Positions 8,927-17,542 of a DNA stretch of 64,000 bases are shown here, one piece after another (the stretch's first letter is position 1; every line of letters starts with the position of its first letter). The stretch is from assembly GCF_030316765.1 (NCBI RefSeq), contig NZ_JASZYT010000020.1:1-64000 (forward strand), in the 5' to 3' direction. The notes below the pieces were generated by a model that saw nothing but the letters and a program-made list of their open reading frames with translations, made no database searches and was not told the origin of the DNA. The DNA comes from Variovorax saccharolyticus (GTDB taxonomy: Bacteria; Pseudomonadota; Gammaproteobacteria; Burkholderiales; Burkholderiaceae_C). Position numbers and translations under genes: made by a program.

Positions 8927-9604
8927 ATGAATCCGCTCCTCGACAACATCGCCTGGAACACGCTTTCCGGTGCCCACGCCGGCTTCGCCACGGGCACCGA
9001 TCGCGCCCGGCGCTATTCCCCCGGCTTTTCGCCGATCGTCGGCTTCGCCAATCCGCAGCAGCCTGACCTGGCCGACCTGGCGCCGTTCTGCGAGCCGGGC
9101 GACCACTTCTATTGCATGGACTGGTCCGGCAGCGCACCCGCCGGCTGGCAGATCGATCTCGACTCGACCATGTTCAGGATGGTCTGGCAGGGCGCGTTGC
9201 CGGACGACGACCCGCAGCTGGACGCCGTGCCGCTGCGTCCGGAACACGCGGCGCAGGCGGTCGAACTCGCCGCACTGACCCGTCCGGGCCCCTTCGGCCC
9301 GAGGACGCCCGAACTCGGCGACTACTTCGGCTGCTTCGAGGGCGATCGCCTGATCGCCATGGCGGGCGAGCGCATGTGCGCCGGAACGCTGCGCGAGATC
9401 AGCGGCGTCTGCACGCATCCCGACTTCCAGGGCCGCGGCCTCGCGCGCCGGCTGGCCGCGAAACTGATCCGCCGCCAGCTGCAGCGCGGCGAGACGCCTT
9501 TCCTGCATGTCATGCGCGACAACGAGGGTGCCCATGCGCTCTACGCCCGCATGGGATTCCGCGACCATCGCGAAGTCGTCGTGCGCGTGATCTCGCCCTG
9601 CTGA
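8927..9604 (+). CDS. GNAT-family N-acetyltransferase (FR47-like)
   Basis: The protein has 225 residues. The C-terminal half (about 105-225) is a GNAT acetyl-CoA-binding domain: motif A is VCTHPDFQGRGLARRLAAKL, matching the R/Q-x-x-G-x-G/A pyrophosphate loop, followed by motif B-like LHVMRDNEGAHALYARMGF. The N-terminal 100 residues are a less conserved substrate-side region. The substrate is unknown. It stands alone between the racemase-like gene (64-bp gap) and uppP. Confidence 0.85.
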   Translation: MNPLLDNIAWNTLSGAHAGFATGTDRARRYSPGFSPIVGFANPQQPDLADLAPFCEPGDHFYCMDWSGSAPAGWQIDLDSTMFRMVWQGALPDDDPQLDAVPLRPEHAAQAVELAALTRPGPFGPRTPELGDYFGCFEGDRLIAMAGERMCAGTLREISGVCTHPDFQGRGLARRLAAKLIRRQLQRGETPFLHVMRDNEGAHALYARMGFRDHREVVVRVISPC

Positions 9605-9662
9605 GCTGAACGCAAGCTGACTTGCCCGATCGCGATAATCGACGCTCTTTCAAGGAGTGCGC

Positions 9663-10487
9663 GTGGATATCGTTTTGCTGGCCAAGGCCGCCATCATGGG
9701 GATCGTCGAGGGACTGACCGAGTTCCTGCCCATCTCGTCGACCGGCCACCTGATACTTGCGGGCTCGCTGCTCGGCTTCGACGACGACAAGGCCAAGGTC
9801 TTCGACATCGCGATCCAGACCGGTGCGATCTTCGCGGTGATCCTGGTCTACTGGCAGAAGATCCATTCGACCATCGTCGCGCTGCCGCGCCAGCCGAAGG
9901 CGCGGCGCTTCGCGCTCAACGTCCTGATCGGCTTCCTGCCGGCGGTGGTGCTGGGGCTGCTGTTCGGCAAGGCGATCAAGGCGCATCTGTTCACGCCGAC
10001 CGTGGTGGCCAGCACCTTCATCATCGGCGGCTTCATCATCCTGTGGGCCGAGAAGCGGCCGCCCGGCTCGGTGCGCATCGAGCACGTGGACGACATGACG
10101 CCCTGGGACGCGCTCAAGGTCGGCCTGGTGCAGTGCTTCGCGATGATCCCCGGCACCAGCCGCAGCGGCTCGACCATCATCGGCGGCATGCTGCTCGGGC
10201 TGTCGCGCAAGGCGGCGACCGATTTCTCTTTCTTCCTCGCCATCCCGACCCTGATCGGAGCCGGCGCCTACAGCCTCTACAAGGAGCGCGCGCTGCTGTC
10301 GGCGGCCGACATCCCGCTGTTCGCGGTGGGGCTGCTGTTCTCGTTCCTGAGCGCCTGGCTGTGCGTGCGCTGGCTGCTGCGCTACATCAGCACGCACGAC
10401 TTCGTGCCCTTCGCCTGGTACCGCATCGCCTTCGGCATCGTGGTGCTGGCGACCGCCTGGAGCGGCGTGGTGACCTGGGCAGAGTAG
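9663..10487 (+). CDS. uppP: Undecaprenyl-diphosphatase UppP
   Basis: UppP removes one phosphate from undecaprenyl diphosphate on the outer face of the inner membrane and so recycles the lipid carrier for peptidoglycan and other envelope polymers; overproduction gives bacitracin resistance. The 274-residue protein is almost wholly transmembrane and has both signature motifs: GIVEGLTEFLPISSTGHLIL near the N-terminus and PGTSRSGSTIIGG near residue 165. The start is a GTG at 9663, five bases after AAGGAG (9652-9657); an earlier GTG at 9657 overlaps that ribosome-binding site and is less likely. Confidence 0.96.
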   Translation: MDIVLLAKAAIMGIVEGLTEFLPISSTGHLILAGSLLGFDDDKAKVFDIAIQTGAIFAVILVYWQKIHSTIVALPRQPKARRFALNVLIGFLPAVVLGLLFGKAIKAHLFTPTVVASTFIIGGFIILWAEKRPPGSVRIEHVDDMTPWDALKVGLVQCFAMIPGTSRSGSTIIGGMLLGLSRKAATDFSFFLAIPTLIGAGAYSLYKERALLSAADIPLFAVGLLFSFLSAWLCVRWLLRYISTHDFVPFAWYRIAFGIVVLATAWSGVVTWAE

Positions 10488-10509
10488 CGTGAACAGGCCC
10501 TGGCAGGGC

Positions 10510-10830
10510 TCAGTGCGGTGACGAGAGCTTCATCAGCACGATGCCGCAGACGATCAGGCCGCCCGCGGCGATCCGCATGAGGCTGGCCTGCTCGCCGAGC
10601 ACGGCGATGCCGACCACGAAGGCGCCCACGGCCCCGATGCCGGTCCAGATCGTGTAGGCGGTCCCGAGCGGCAGCGAGCGCATCGAGATCGACAGCAGGC
10701 CGAAGCTTGCGATCATGAGGACCAGCGTGAGGACCGTCGGCCACGGGCGGCTGAAGCCCTCGGAGAGCTTCATCGAATAGGCCCAGGCCACTTCGAGCAT
10801 GCCGGCGATGACAAGACAGATCCAGGCCAT
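10510..10830 (-). CDS. sugE: SMR-family exporter SugE (Gdx, guanidinium exporter)
   Basis: This 106-residue protein has four transmembrane helices. It begins MAWICLVIAGMLEVAWAYSMK, cut here before 20 residues: the core is AGMLEVAWAYSMK, with the essential membrane-embedded Glu of the small multidrug resistance family at residue 13. PLGTAYTIWTGIGAVGAF and the C-terminal LIVCGIVLMKLSS match the SugE/Gdx branch, known to exchange guanidinium for protons, rather than EmrE. It is the last gene of a leftward run beginning at mutS, 31 bp after the hydrolase gene. I saw no guanidine riboswitch directly upstream. Confidence 0.93.
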   Translation of the reverse strand: MAWICLVIAGMLEVAWAYSMKLSEGFSRPWPTVLTLVLMIASFGLLSISMRSLPLGTAYTIWTGIGAVGAFVVGIAVLGEQASLMRIAAGGLIVCGIVLMKLSSPH

Positions 10831-10861
10831 GTGTGGTTCACTCCAAGAAAAAGCCGGGCCC

Positions 10862-11692
10862 TCAGGCGAGCAGATTGCGCAGCGCCGCCTCGACCGCCGC
10901 CGCGGTGGCGATCGGCTTTTCCATCGGAAACAGATGCGTGCCGTCCAGCATCATGATGCGGCCCTTGGTGACCTGCTGCGTCATCGTCATGCCCACGCGC
11001 TTCATCTCCACCGACTGGCGGCCGCCGACGAAGGCCGCAGGGCACTTGAGCGGATGGGCGCGCAGCAGGGCGCCGAGGTTGTGCGGGATGGTCTCGTAGA
11101 TCGCTGTCTCGACATCGCGGTCGAAACTCAGCGCCCGCGAATTGGGTCGGGCGTCGCTCGCATCGTCGAGGTCGAAGGTGCCGTGCTCGATGTAGTCGCG
11201 CAGGACGCGCTCGTCCCACCTGGCAAAGGCCTTCTTGCTGCGAAAGTGCTCGAACACCGCCTCGCGGTGCTCCCAGCTGTTCCTGCGCTTGCGGCTGATC
11301 ATCCCGGGCGTGACGCTCTTCATGAGCGGCGTGCGCTTCATGAGGTTGATGGTGCCGGCGCGCCAGCCGCCGATGATCGGCGAATCGAGCAGCACCACGC
11401 CCTTGGCGAGCCCGGGATGCAGCGCGGCGCACATCAGGCTCAGGAAGCCGCCGAGCGAATGGCCGACCAGCAGCACCGGGCTGCCCGCGCGCTCGCTGCG
11501 CTGCTTGGCGAAATCCGCCAGCTGCTGCACCAGGTGCGGCCAGTTGTCGGTCACCGGGTACTTCGGGTCGTGGCCGAATTTCTCGATCGCGTCGATCTCG
11601 AAGCCGCGGTTGCGCAGGCTGTCCAGCATCACGCGGTAGGTGCTCGCGGGAAAGCTGTTCCCGTGAGAGAAGATCACTGGCGGCAAACCCAT
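10862..11692 (-). CDS. Alpha/beta hydrolase
   Basis: The protein has 276 residues and an alpha/beta-hydrolase fold. PVIFSHGNSFPASTY forms the oxyanion-hole loop, LLVGHSLGGFLSL the nucleophile elbow (GHSLGG, Ser near residue 84), and DGTHLFPMEKP carries the catalytic His near the C-terminus. No signal peptide is seen. The ATG at 11692 lies 8 bp downstream of the Anbu stop, suggesting co-transcription. The substrate is unknown. Confidence 0.87.
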   Translation of the reverse strand: MGLPPVIFSHGNSFPASTYRVMLDSLRNRGFEIDAIEKFGHDPKYPVTDNWPHLVQQLADFAKQRSERAGSPVLLVGHSLGGFLSLMCAALHPGLAKGVVLLDSPIIGGWRAGTINLMKRTPLMKSVTPGMISRKRRNSWEHREAVFEHFRSKKAFARWDERVLRDYIEHGTFDLDDASDARPNSRALSFDRDVETAIYETIPHNLGALLRAHPLKCPAAFVGGRQSVEMKRVGMTMTQQVTKGRIMMLDGTHLFPMEKPIATAAAVEAALRNLLA

Positions 11693-11700
11693 CGCCGCGC

Positions 11701-12540
11701 CTAGATCAGCTTTTCTTCGGGCGTCGAGATCTTGCGCAGCGGGCTGTGCCGCGTGGCGGGCATCTTCAGCGGGTGCTCGGTGAAGGCGTCGTCCCAGACC
11801 GGGTCCTCGATGCTGTCGAACACTTCGCGCAGCTTCTGGCCCCAGCTGTTGTGCATCATCCGGTAGTAGGGGTTGTCGGCATCGATGCAGACCACCTTGT
11901 CGGTGCGCAGGGTGTTGGCCTCGTACACCACGAGGTCGAGCGGCAGGCCGACCGAGAGGTTCGACTTCATGGTCGAATCCATCGACACCAGCGCACACTT
12001 GGCGGCTTCGTCGAGCGGCGTCTCGGGCGTCAGCACGCGGTCGAGCACCGGCTTGCCGTACTTCGACTCGCCGACCTGGAAGTAGGGCGTCTCGGTGGTC
12101 GCCTCGATGAAGTTCCCGGCCGCATAGACCAGGAACAGGCGCATGCCCTCGCCCTTGACCTGGCCGCCGAAGACGAAGGAGACGTTGAAGTCCAGCCCGG
12201 CATGCTTCAGCGCCTCGGCGTCGCGGTCGTAGACGTGGCGCACCGCCGAGCCGAGCACGCGGGCAGCGTCGAACATGCTCTTGGCGTTCCAGATCGTGAT
12301 CGGCGGGCTTTCTTCGCCGTTTTCCTTGGTCTCGCGCAGCTCCTCGATCTGGAGGATTTCGCGCACCGACTGCGAGATGCTGAGATTGCCGGCCGACAGC
12401 AGCACCATGACGCGGTCGCCCGGCTGCTCGTAGACGATCATCTTGCGGAAGGTGCTGATGTGATCCACGCCCGCATTGGTGCGCGAATCGGACAGGAACA
12501 CCAATCCGGCGTTGAGTTTGATGCCGACGCAGTAGGTCAT
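11701..12540 (-). CDS. Proteasome-type protease, Anbu family
   Basis: This 279-residue protein belongs to the Anbu family of bacterial proteasome homologues. It begins MTYCVGIKLNAGLVFLSDS, so removal of the initiator Met would expose Thr as the N-terminal nucleophile without a propeptide, and SDSRTNAGVDHISTFRKM is the family signature. Anbu rings are self-assembled Ntn-hydrolases of uncertain biological role. In many genomes Anbu sits with a transglutaminase-like protein, an alpha-E protein and an ATP-grasp protein; none of these is here. Instead it lies between mutS (26-bp gap) and an alpha/beta hydrolase (8-bp gap). Confidence 0.9.
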   Translation of the reverse strand: MTYCVGIKLNAGLVFLSDSRTNAGVDHISTFRKMIVYEQPGDRVMVLLSAGNLSISQSVREILQIEELRETKENGEESPPITIWNAKSMFDAARVLGSAVRHVYDRDAEALKHAGLDFNVSFVFGGQVKGEGMRLFLVYAAGNFIEATTETPYFQVGESKYGKPVLDRVLTPETPLDEAAKCALVSMDSTMKSNLSVGLPLDLVVYEANTLRTDKVVCIDADNPYYRMMHNSWGQKLREVFDSIEDPVWDDAFTEHPLKMPATRHSPLRKISTPEEKLI

Positions 12541-12566
12541 GAGTTCTTCTCGCACGAATCGGACCA

Positions 12567-15269
12567 TCAGCCCTGCTCGCGCGCCTGCAGTTTCTTCAAT
12601 GTATAGAGCGCTTCGAGCGCCTCGCGGGGGCTCAACGCATCGGGGTCGAGCGCGTTCAGCGCGGATTCTACGGCGCTCGCCAGCGGCGCCTCGGCGGCCG
12701 GAGGGGGCGCGAACAGGTCGACCTGGGCCCGGGTCCGGGTCTGCTGGGCCTCGAGTGCCTCGAGTGCCTGGCGCGCGTGGTTGACCACCGCGGCGGGCAT
12801 GCCGGCCAGCCGCGCGACCTGGATGCCGTAGCTCTTGCTGGCCGGGCCGGGCTGCATCTCGTGCAGGAAGACGATGTCGCGGCCGGCCTCGGTGGCGCTC
12901 ACGTGCATGTTGACCGCGCCGTGGTGCGTGGCCGGGAACTCGGTGAGTTCGAAGTAGTGGGTCGCGAAGAGCGTGAAGGCGCGCGTGCGGTCGTGCAACT
13001 GGGCGGCGATGCCGGCGGCCAGCGCCAGGCCGTCGAAGGTGCTGGTGCCGCGGCCGATCTCGTCCATCAGCACCAGCGAATGGGCCGTGGCGCCATGTAG
13101 GATCTGCGCCGCCTCGGTCATCTCGAGCATGAAGGTCGACTGCGCGTTGGCCAGGTCGTCGGCGGCGCCGATGCGGGTGTGGATGGCATCGATCGGACCG
13201 AGCCTGCAGGCGGCGGCCGGCACGTGCGAGCCGATGGAAGCCAGCAGCACGATGATCGCGACCTGTCGCATGTAGGTCGACTTGCCGCCCATGTTGGGAC
13301 CGGTGATGACCTGCATGCGCTGCTGCGGACCCATGCGGGTGTCGTTCGCAATGAACGCGCCCGATGATTTCTCGGCCAGCCGGGCCTCGACCACGGGGTG
13401 CCGCCCCTGTTCGATCTCGATGCACGGATGCGAGGCGAAGCTCGGCGCCCGCCAGTGCAGCGTGTGCGAGCGCTCGGCCAGCGCGCAGAGGGTGTCCAGC
13501 GTGGCGATCGCGCCGGCCAGCCGGGCCAGCGCCGCGACCGAGGGCTGCAAGGCGTCGAGCAATTGCTCGTAGAGCCACTTCTCGCGGGCCAGCGCGCGGT
13601 CTTGGGCCGACAGGGCCTTGTCCTCGAAGGCCTTGAGCTCGGGCGTGATGAAGCGCTCGGCGTTCTTGAGCGTCTGGCGGCGGCGGTAGTTGTCGGGCAC
13701 CTTGGCCAGCGCGCTCTGCGTGACCTCGATGTAGAAGCCGTGGACGCGATTGAACTGCACCCGCAGGTTGCTGATGCCGGTGCGCTCGCGCTCGCTGGCC
13801 TCGAGCTTGAGCAGGAAGTCGTCGCAGTTCTCGCTGATGGCGCGCAGCTCGTCGAGCTCGGCGTCGTGGCCATTGGCGATCACGCCGCCGTCGCGGATCA
13901 GCGTCGAGGGCTCGGGCGTGATCGCCGCCACCAGCAGCTCGACGCAGCCGGCCGGGGGTGCCAGCTGGCCGGCCATCTGCGCCAGCAGCGCGGCCGAGCC
14001 CGGCAGGGCGGGCGCCAGCTGCTCGGCCTTGGCCAGCGCCATGCGCAGCGCGACCAGCTCGCGCGGACGAACCTGCCGCAGCGAGATGCGGGCCGCGATG
14101 CGTTCGACGTCGCTGGTGTTCTTGAGCTGTTCGCGCAGCGTGCGCCAGGGCGCGGCCGTCGCGCCGGGCGGCGTGGCCTGCAGCGCGGCGATGGCTTCGA
14201 GCCGGTCCTGGGCGGCACTGCGGTCGCGCCGCGGCGCCAGCAGCCAGCGCTTGAGCAGCCGGCTGCCCATGCCGGTCATGCAGGTGTCGAGCAGCGAGAA
14301 CAAGGTCGGCGACTCTTCGCCGCGCAGGGTCTGGACCAGCTCGAGGTTGCGGCGGGTCGTCGGCGGCAGCTCGATCAGTTCGCCATCGCGCTCCACGGCC
14401 AGCCGCTGCACGTGGGCCAGCGCCCGGCCCTGGGTGTGCTCGGCGTAGCCGAGCAGGGCGGCCGCGGCGGCATGCGCGTTGCCCAGCGATTCGGCGTTCC
14501 AGGCGGCCAGGTTGGCGCTGCCCAGTTGCTCGCACAGCTTGCGCTCGCCGAGGCCGCCGTCGAACTGCCAGGCCGGCCGCAGCGACAGCGTGAAGGGCGT
14601 GGCGGCGCGCGCGGCCTTGAGGCGCTGCTCGAAGGCCGGCGTGACCTCGGCGCTGTAGAGCAACTCGCTCGGCGCGATGCGGGCGATCCAGGCTTCGAGG
14701 GCATCGGTGGGGCACTCGGCCAGCCGCAGTTCGGCGCCGGTGACGCTGAGCCAGGCGAGCCCGCAGAAGTTGCGCGAGCCCGCATGCACGGCGAGCAGCA
14801 GCGATTCGCTCTTGTCGTTGAGCAACTCGGCGTCGGTCAGCGTCCCGGGCGTGACCACGCGAACCACCTTGCGCTCGACCGGGCCCTTGCTGGCACCGAC
14901 CTCGCCGACCTGCTCGCAGATCGCGACCGATTCGCCGAGCTTGATCAGCCGTCCGAGGTAGGTGTCGACCGAATGGAAGGGCACGCCGCACATCACGACC
15001 GGCTGGCCCGCCGACTGGCCGCGCTGGGTCAGCGTGATGTCGAGCAGGCGCGCGGCCTTTTCGGCGTCGCCGTAGAAAAGTTCGTAGAAGTCGCCCATCC
15101 GGTAGAAGAGCAGGGTGTCCGGATGGTGCGCCTTGAGGCCGAGGTACTGGGCCATCATCGGCGTGTGACCCGAAAGGTCTGGCTTCGCAGCCGCTTGATT
15201 CGAGGGAGACTTTTGCGCTATCCCGTTGATTTCATCGGGAGTAGCGCGAGGGATGACGGTCTGGTTCAA
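12567..15269 (-). CDS. mutS: DNA mismatch repair protein MutS
   Basis: MutS recognises mismatches and small loops and recruits MutL. The protein has up to 900 residues. The mismatch-binding domain has FYRMGDFYELFYGDAEKA with the Phe-x-Glu wedge, followed by connector, lever and clamp domains. The ATPase has Walker A GPNMGGKSTYMRQ, Walker B LVLMDEIGRGTSTFDG and FATHYFELTEFP. No ATG precedes the conserved HTPMMAQYLGLK segment, so the likely start is the TTG at 15269, giving a variable N-terminal leader of about 35 residues. It heads a leftward run with anbu, hydrolase and sugE. Confidence 0.95.
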   Translation of the reverse strand: MNQTVIPRATPDEINGIAQKSPSNQAAAKPDLSGHTPMMAQYLGLKAHHPDTLLFYRMGDFYELFYGDAEKAARLLDITLTQRGQSAGQPVVMCGVPFHSVDTYLGRLIKLGESVAICEQVGEVGASKGPVERKVVRVVTPGTLTDAELLNDKSESLLLAVHAGSRNFCGLAWLSVTGAELRLAECPTDALEAWIARIAPSELLYSAEVTPAFEQRLKAARAATPFTLSLRPAWQFDGGLGERKLCEQLGSANLAAWNAESLGNAHAAAAALLGYAEHTQGRALAHVQRLAVERDGELIELPPTTRRNLELVQTLRGEESPTLFSLLDTCMTGMGSRLLKRWLLAPRRDRSAAQDRLEAIAALQATPPGATAAPWRTLREQLKNTSDVERIAARISLRQVRPRELVALRMALAKAEQLAPALPGSAALLAQMAGQLAPPAGCVELLVAAITPEPSTLIRDGGVIANGHDAELDELRAISENCDDFLLKLEASERERTGISNLRVQFNRVHGFYIEVTQSALAKVPDNYRRRQTLKNAERFITPELKAFEDKALSAQDRALAREKWLYEQLLDALQPSVAALARLAGAIATLDTLCALAERSHTLHWRAPSFASHPCIEIEQGRHPVVEARLAEKSSGAFIANDTRMGPQQRMQVITGPNMGGKSTYMRQVAIIVLLASIGSHVPAAACRLGPIDAIHTRIGAADDLANAQSTFMLEMTEAAQILHGATAHSLVLMDEIGRGTSTFDGLALAAGIAAQLHDRTRAFTLFATHYFELTEFPATHHGAVNMHVSATEAGRDIVFLHEMQPGPASKSYGIQVARLAGMPAAVVNHARQALEALEAQQTRTRAQVDLFAPPPAAEAPLASAVESALNALDPDALSPREALEALYTLKKLQAREQG

Positions 15270-15422
15270 CTTGCGGGCACCTGGGAGGACATGGCTGCAC
15301 TTCGCGCGCTGAGAAGCGCTTGCAGCCGGGTCGGCACATTATGGTGGACGTGGCCCGGGCGCTGGTGTCCGTCCGGGCTCGCTGGCCCTTGCCTTTCCGC
15401 CTGCAGAGGGCGCGCCAGTTGA

Positions 15423-15848
15423 TCAGGCCAGAGGCCTTTGCCCGGTCCTGATGCCAAAGCGCCCCGGGCCAAGAATTGCAATGATGACGGCCGTGGCGAA
15501 ATAGAACATCTGCAGTTCGAGGCGCCACCCGCCGGTCGGAGAAAGCTGGAACAGATGCGAGGTGTGAACCAGCACGAACGCGCACGCCATGTTGAGCGCG
15601 ATCACGCGGGCGGCCGGCCTCGTGAAGATTCCAAGCATCAGCAGAATCGGCGCGATCAGTTCACCGACGATCACCAGTTTGCCGAGCACCGAGGGAAGTC
15701 CGATTGCGGACACCATGTTCTCGATCCCCGATGTCCCATTGACGATCTTGTTGATTCCGTGAAAGAGCATCAGCCCGCCCGTGACAAGGCGAAGAAGCAG
15801 TTTGCCGAGATCGTCGGAATTGCTGCGGTAGGCGATCGAGTGTTCCAT
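15423..15848 (-). CDS. DoxX-family membrane protein
   Basis: The protein has 141 residues and four predicted transmembrane helices. LLLRLVTGGLMLFHGINKI is the characteristic DoxX N-terminal motif, followed by LIAPILLMLGIFTRPAARVIALNM. DoxX/YphA proteins are inner-membrane proteins of poorly defined function, some tied to oxidative stress. It lies 23 bp downstream of a small membrane-protein gene on the same strand. Confidence 0.88.
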   Translation of the reverse strand: MEHSIAYRSNSDDLGKLLLRLVTGGLMLFHGINKIVNGTSGIENMVSAIGLPSVLGKLVIVGELIAPILLMLGIFTRPAARVIALNMACAFVLVHTSHLFQLSPTGGWRLELQMFYFATAVIIAILGPGRFGIRTGQRPLA

Positions 15849-15871
15849 GGGGATCGAGAAAGTGAAGGTTG

Positions 15872-16039
15872 TCAGTCCTTGGCGAACAGGGCCTCGACCT
15901 CCTCGGCCTTGGCGCTGCGTTCCTTCGCGCTGCAGTGCGCCAAGACGCCCGACATCATTGCCAGCGGGAACAGCAACGCGCCAACCCACACCACGATGGC
16001 AAGCGAGGCGAGGATGACGATGAAGATGGTGACGAGCAT
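15872..16039 (-). CDS. Small hypothetical membrane protein
   Basis: The reading frame from the ATG at 16039 gives 55 residues: one or two N-terminal hydrophobic helices (LVTIFIVILASLAIVVWVGA) and a charged tail ending SAKAEEVEALFAKD. It sits just upstream of doxX on the same strand and could be co-transcribed. An in-frame start at 16252 would give 126 residues, but the added part reads like noncoding sequence. I recognise no family. Confidence 0.5.
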   Translation of the reverse strand: MLVTIFIVILASLAIVVWVGALLFPLAMMSGVLAHCSAKERSAKAEEVEALFAKD

Positions 16040-16149
16040 GGAGCGCCATCCTAGGGTCAGTCCGGCGGTTCGTGGCGCTCGCGGGCGCGCTCGCGCCAAT
16101 GCACGAGTTATCGGTCGAGAACTCAGATATTTCCGATGCGCGGAAGGCG

Positions 16150-16338
16150 CTACAGCCCGACCGTGATGTTCCAGCGCGCAACCAGGCAGCTTGCCACCGC
16201 GGCGAAGAGAAGGAAGCAGAGCACCGCGGATGCTCGCCGGCTGCGTATCCATAGCAAGCCCGCGCCGACCGGCCCGGAAATGGTCAGCGCGATGACGATG
16301 AGCTCGCGGGCGAGGGGGCTGGCTTCCATCTCCGGCAT
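16150..16338 (-). CDS. Small hypothetical membrane protein
   Basis: This open frame gives 62 residues with two hydrophobic stretches (ELIVIALTISGPVGAGLLWI and SAVLCFLLFAAVASCLVARW) separated by a basic RSRR loop, a plausible two-helix membrane hairpin. It lies between two leftward genes. Evidence is limited to hydrophobicity and position; it may be spurious. Confidence 0.35.
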   Translation of the reverse strand: MPEMEASPLARELIVIALTISGPVGAGLLWIRSRRASAVLCFLLFAAVASCLVARWNITVGL

Positions 16339-16389
16339 CCTAGCCGCTGTCGAGGCGCGCAGCGCACGTCAACTGAGAAGCACCGGCGG

Positions 16390-17259
16390 CTACACGACGG
16401 ATCCTTCCCACCACCCGCTCATCAGTCCCTCGGGTCTGCGCCCTGCGAACACCTTTGCGCTGGCCTTCCAGGCGTCGATCTGCACATCCAGCCCCGCGAA
16501 GATCCCGTAGCCGGCGCCGGCGCGTATCTCGTCCTCCGCATGCAGGCTCTCGCCGGCCTTGATCGCGCCCTCGGCGAGGATCGCGCCGCGCGAGCGGATG
16601 CCCCAGCCCGCCTCCAGGTGGCGGCCGCATTCGATCGAGCCGCCGGCCTCGATGCCGTGGCCCGCGCACACCGTGCCGCGGGCATCGACGCCGCCGCCGG
16701 CCCTGATGCCCTTGCCGCAGCGCAGCGCACCCTGGGCGATCAGGTTCTGCCCGACCCATGCGTTGCCCGCGATCTCGATGGCGTCGGCGCCACGCAGGTC
16801 CCAGCCGGCGCGCAGATTGCCGCCGCAGCGGATCGGGCCTTCGGCCTCGACGCCCCAACGGGCCTTGACGTGGCCGCCGGCGTCGAGCGCGGCGCCCCCG
16901 AAGATGCCGGCGCCGGACTCGATGTCCTCGCCGGCGCCGATCGCTCCGCCGGCACGGATGCCTGCGCCCGCGCGGATCGCGCGGCCGGCACGCACGATGC
17001 CCTCGACATCGATGCCGGTGCGCACCTGCAGCGAGCCGGCAAAGACGATCGCATCGGCCTCGAGCGCATCGAGCGCGAGCACCGCGTCCGTCGGGCCGAA
17101 CTGGGTCAGCAGCCAGCAGGCGTCGTCGATGCGGCCGTCGGCGACCAGCGCGTCGAGCAGGTGTTGATAGTCGCAGTTGTCTTGTCCGTGGCGGATGAAC
17201 CAGCGGTAGCCGTCGGCGCAGGGGCGCTTGGCCTTGACGAAATTCTTGGTGAGTTCCAT
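16390..17259 (-). CDS. Hexapeptide-repeat (putative beta-solenoid) protein of unknown function
   Basis: The protein has 289 residues. The first 75 form a compact non-repetitive domain (CADGYRWFIRHGQD, then VADGRIDDACWLLTQFGPT). From about residue 85 to 265 it is built of roughly 26 tandem hexapeptides of form A/G-G-x-x-I/V/L-x, for example AGRAIR, AGAGIR, AGGAIG, AGEDIE. A branched residue every sixth position suggests a beta-solenoid with three hexads per coil, although the small-residue phase is not the classic acyltransferase pattern. The tail is non-repetitive and ends with SGWWEGSVV. There is no signal peptide, so it is probably cytoplasmic. The ATG at 17259 starts MELTKNFVKAKRPC. Function is unknown. 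Confidence 0.75.
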   Translation of the reverse strand: MELTKNFVKAKRPCADGYRWFIRHGQDNCDYQHLLDALVADGRIDDACWLLTQFGPTDAVLALDALEADAIVFAGSLQVRTGIDVEGIVRAGRAIRAGAGIRAGGAIGAGEDIESGAGIFGGAALDAGGHVKARWGVEAEGPIRCGGNLRAGWDLRGADAIEIAGNAWVGQNLIAQGALRCGKGIRAGGGVDARGTVCAGHGIEAGGSIECGRHLEAGWGIRSRGAILAEGAIKAGESLHAEDEIRAGAGYGIFAGLDVQIDAWKASAKVFAGRRPEGLMSGWWEGSVV

Positions 17260-17352
17260 GACGATCCCGGGCGTGCAAAGTTGAACGCCGCGAACACTTC
17301 GCGGCGCAGGCGTGCAGGCGGCCGTGCGAGGGAGATCAGGAAGTGGCTGCTT

Positions 17353-17384
17353 CCTGCTTTCCCCGCACGGCGTGGGAAAGCAGG
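17353..17384. repeat. Perfect 11-bp inverted repeat (stem-loop)
   Basis: CCTGCTTTCCC (17353-17363) and GGGAAAGCAGG (17374-17384) are perfect inverted copies separated by 10 bp. The hairpin lies in the 283-bp gap between the hexapeptide-repeat gene and a GNAT gene, both leftward. It lacks a T-run on either side, so it is not a classic terminator; it could be a REP-like unit or an mRNA processing structure. Nothing else is recognisable in 17260-17542. Confidence 0.7.
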
Positions 17385-17542
17385 GCGGTCGAACCGCAAG
17401 CCGAACGTGCGCGCGCCGCTGCGCCACGCAGGGCGGGGCGGCAGGAGTTGGCGTGCGGGCTGTTCAGCATGGGCGGGACCGTGAGGGCGGCGATTATATC
17501 GGGGCAGGTGATTCCTTCCGCCGGTACGGCATCTCCACGATG

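Noticed and set aside
10831..10861. Guanidine riboswitch in front of sugE
   Set aside because: The gap to the upstream hydrolase gene is only 31 bp, too short for a riboswitch, and no such motif is seen.
16540..17484. Long plus-strand frame opposite the hexapeptide-repeat gene
   Set aside because: It is the antisense of the repeat and mirrors its periodicity. The minus-strand frame has a sensible N-terminal domain, start codon and non-repetitive tail.
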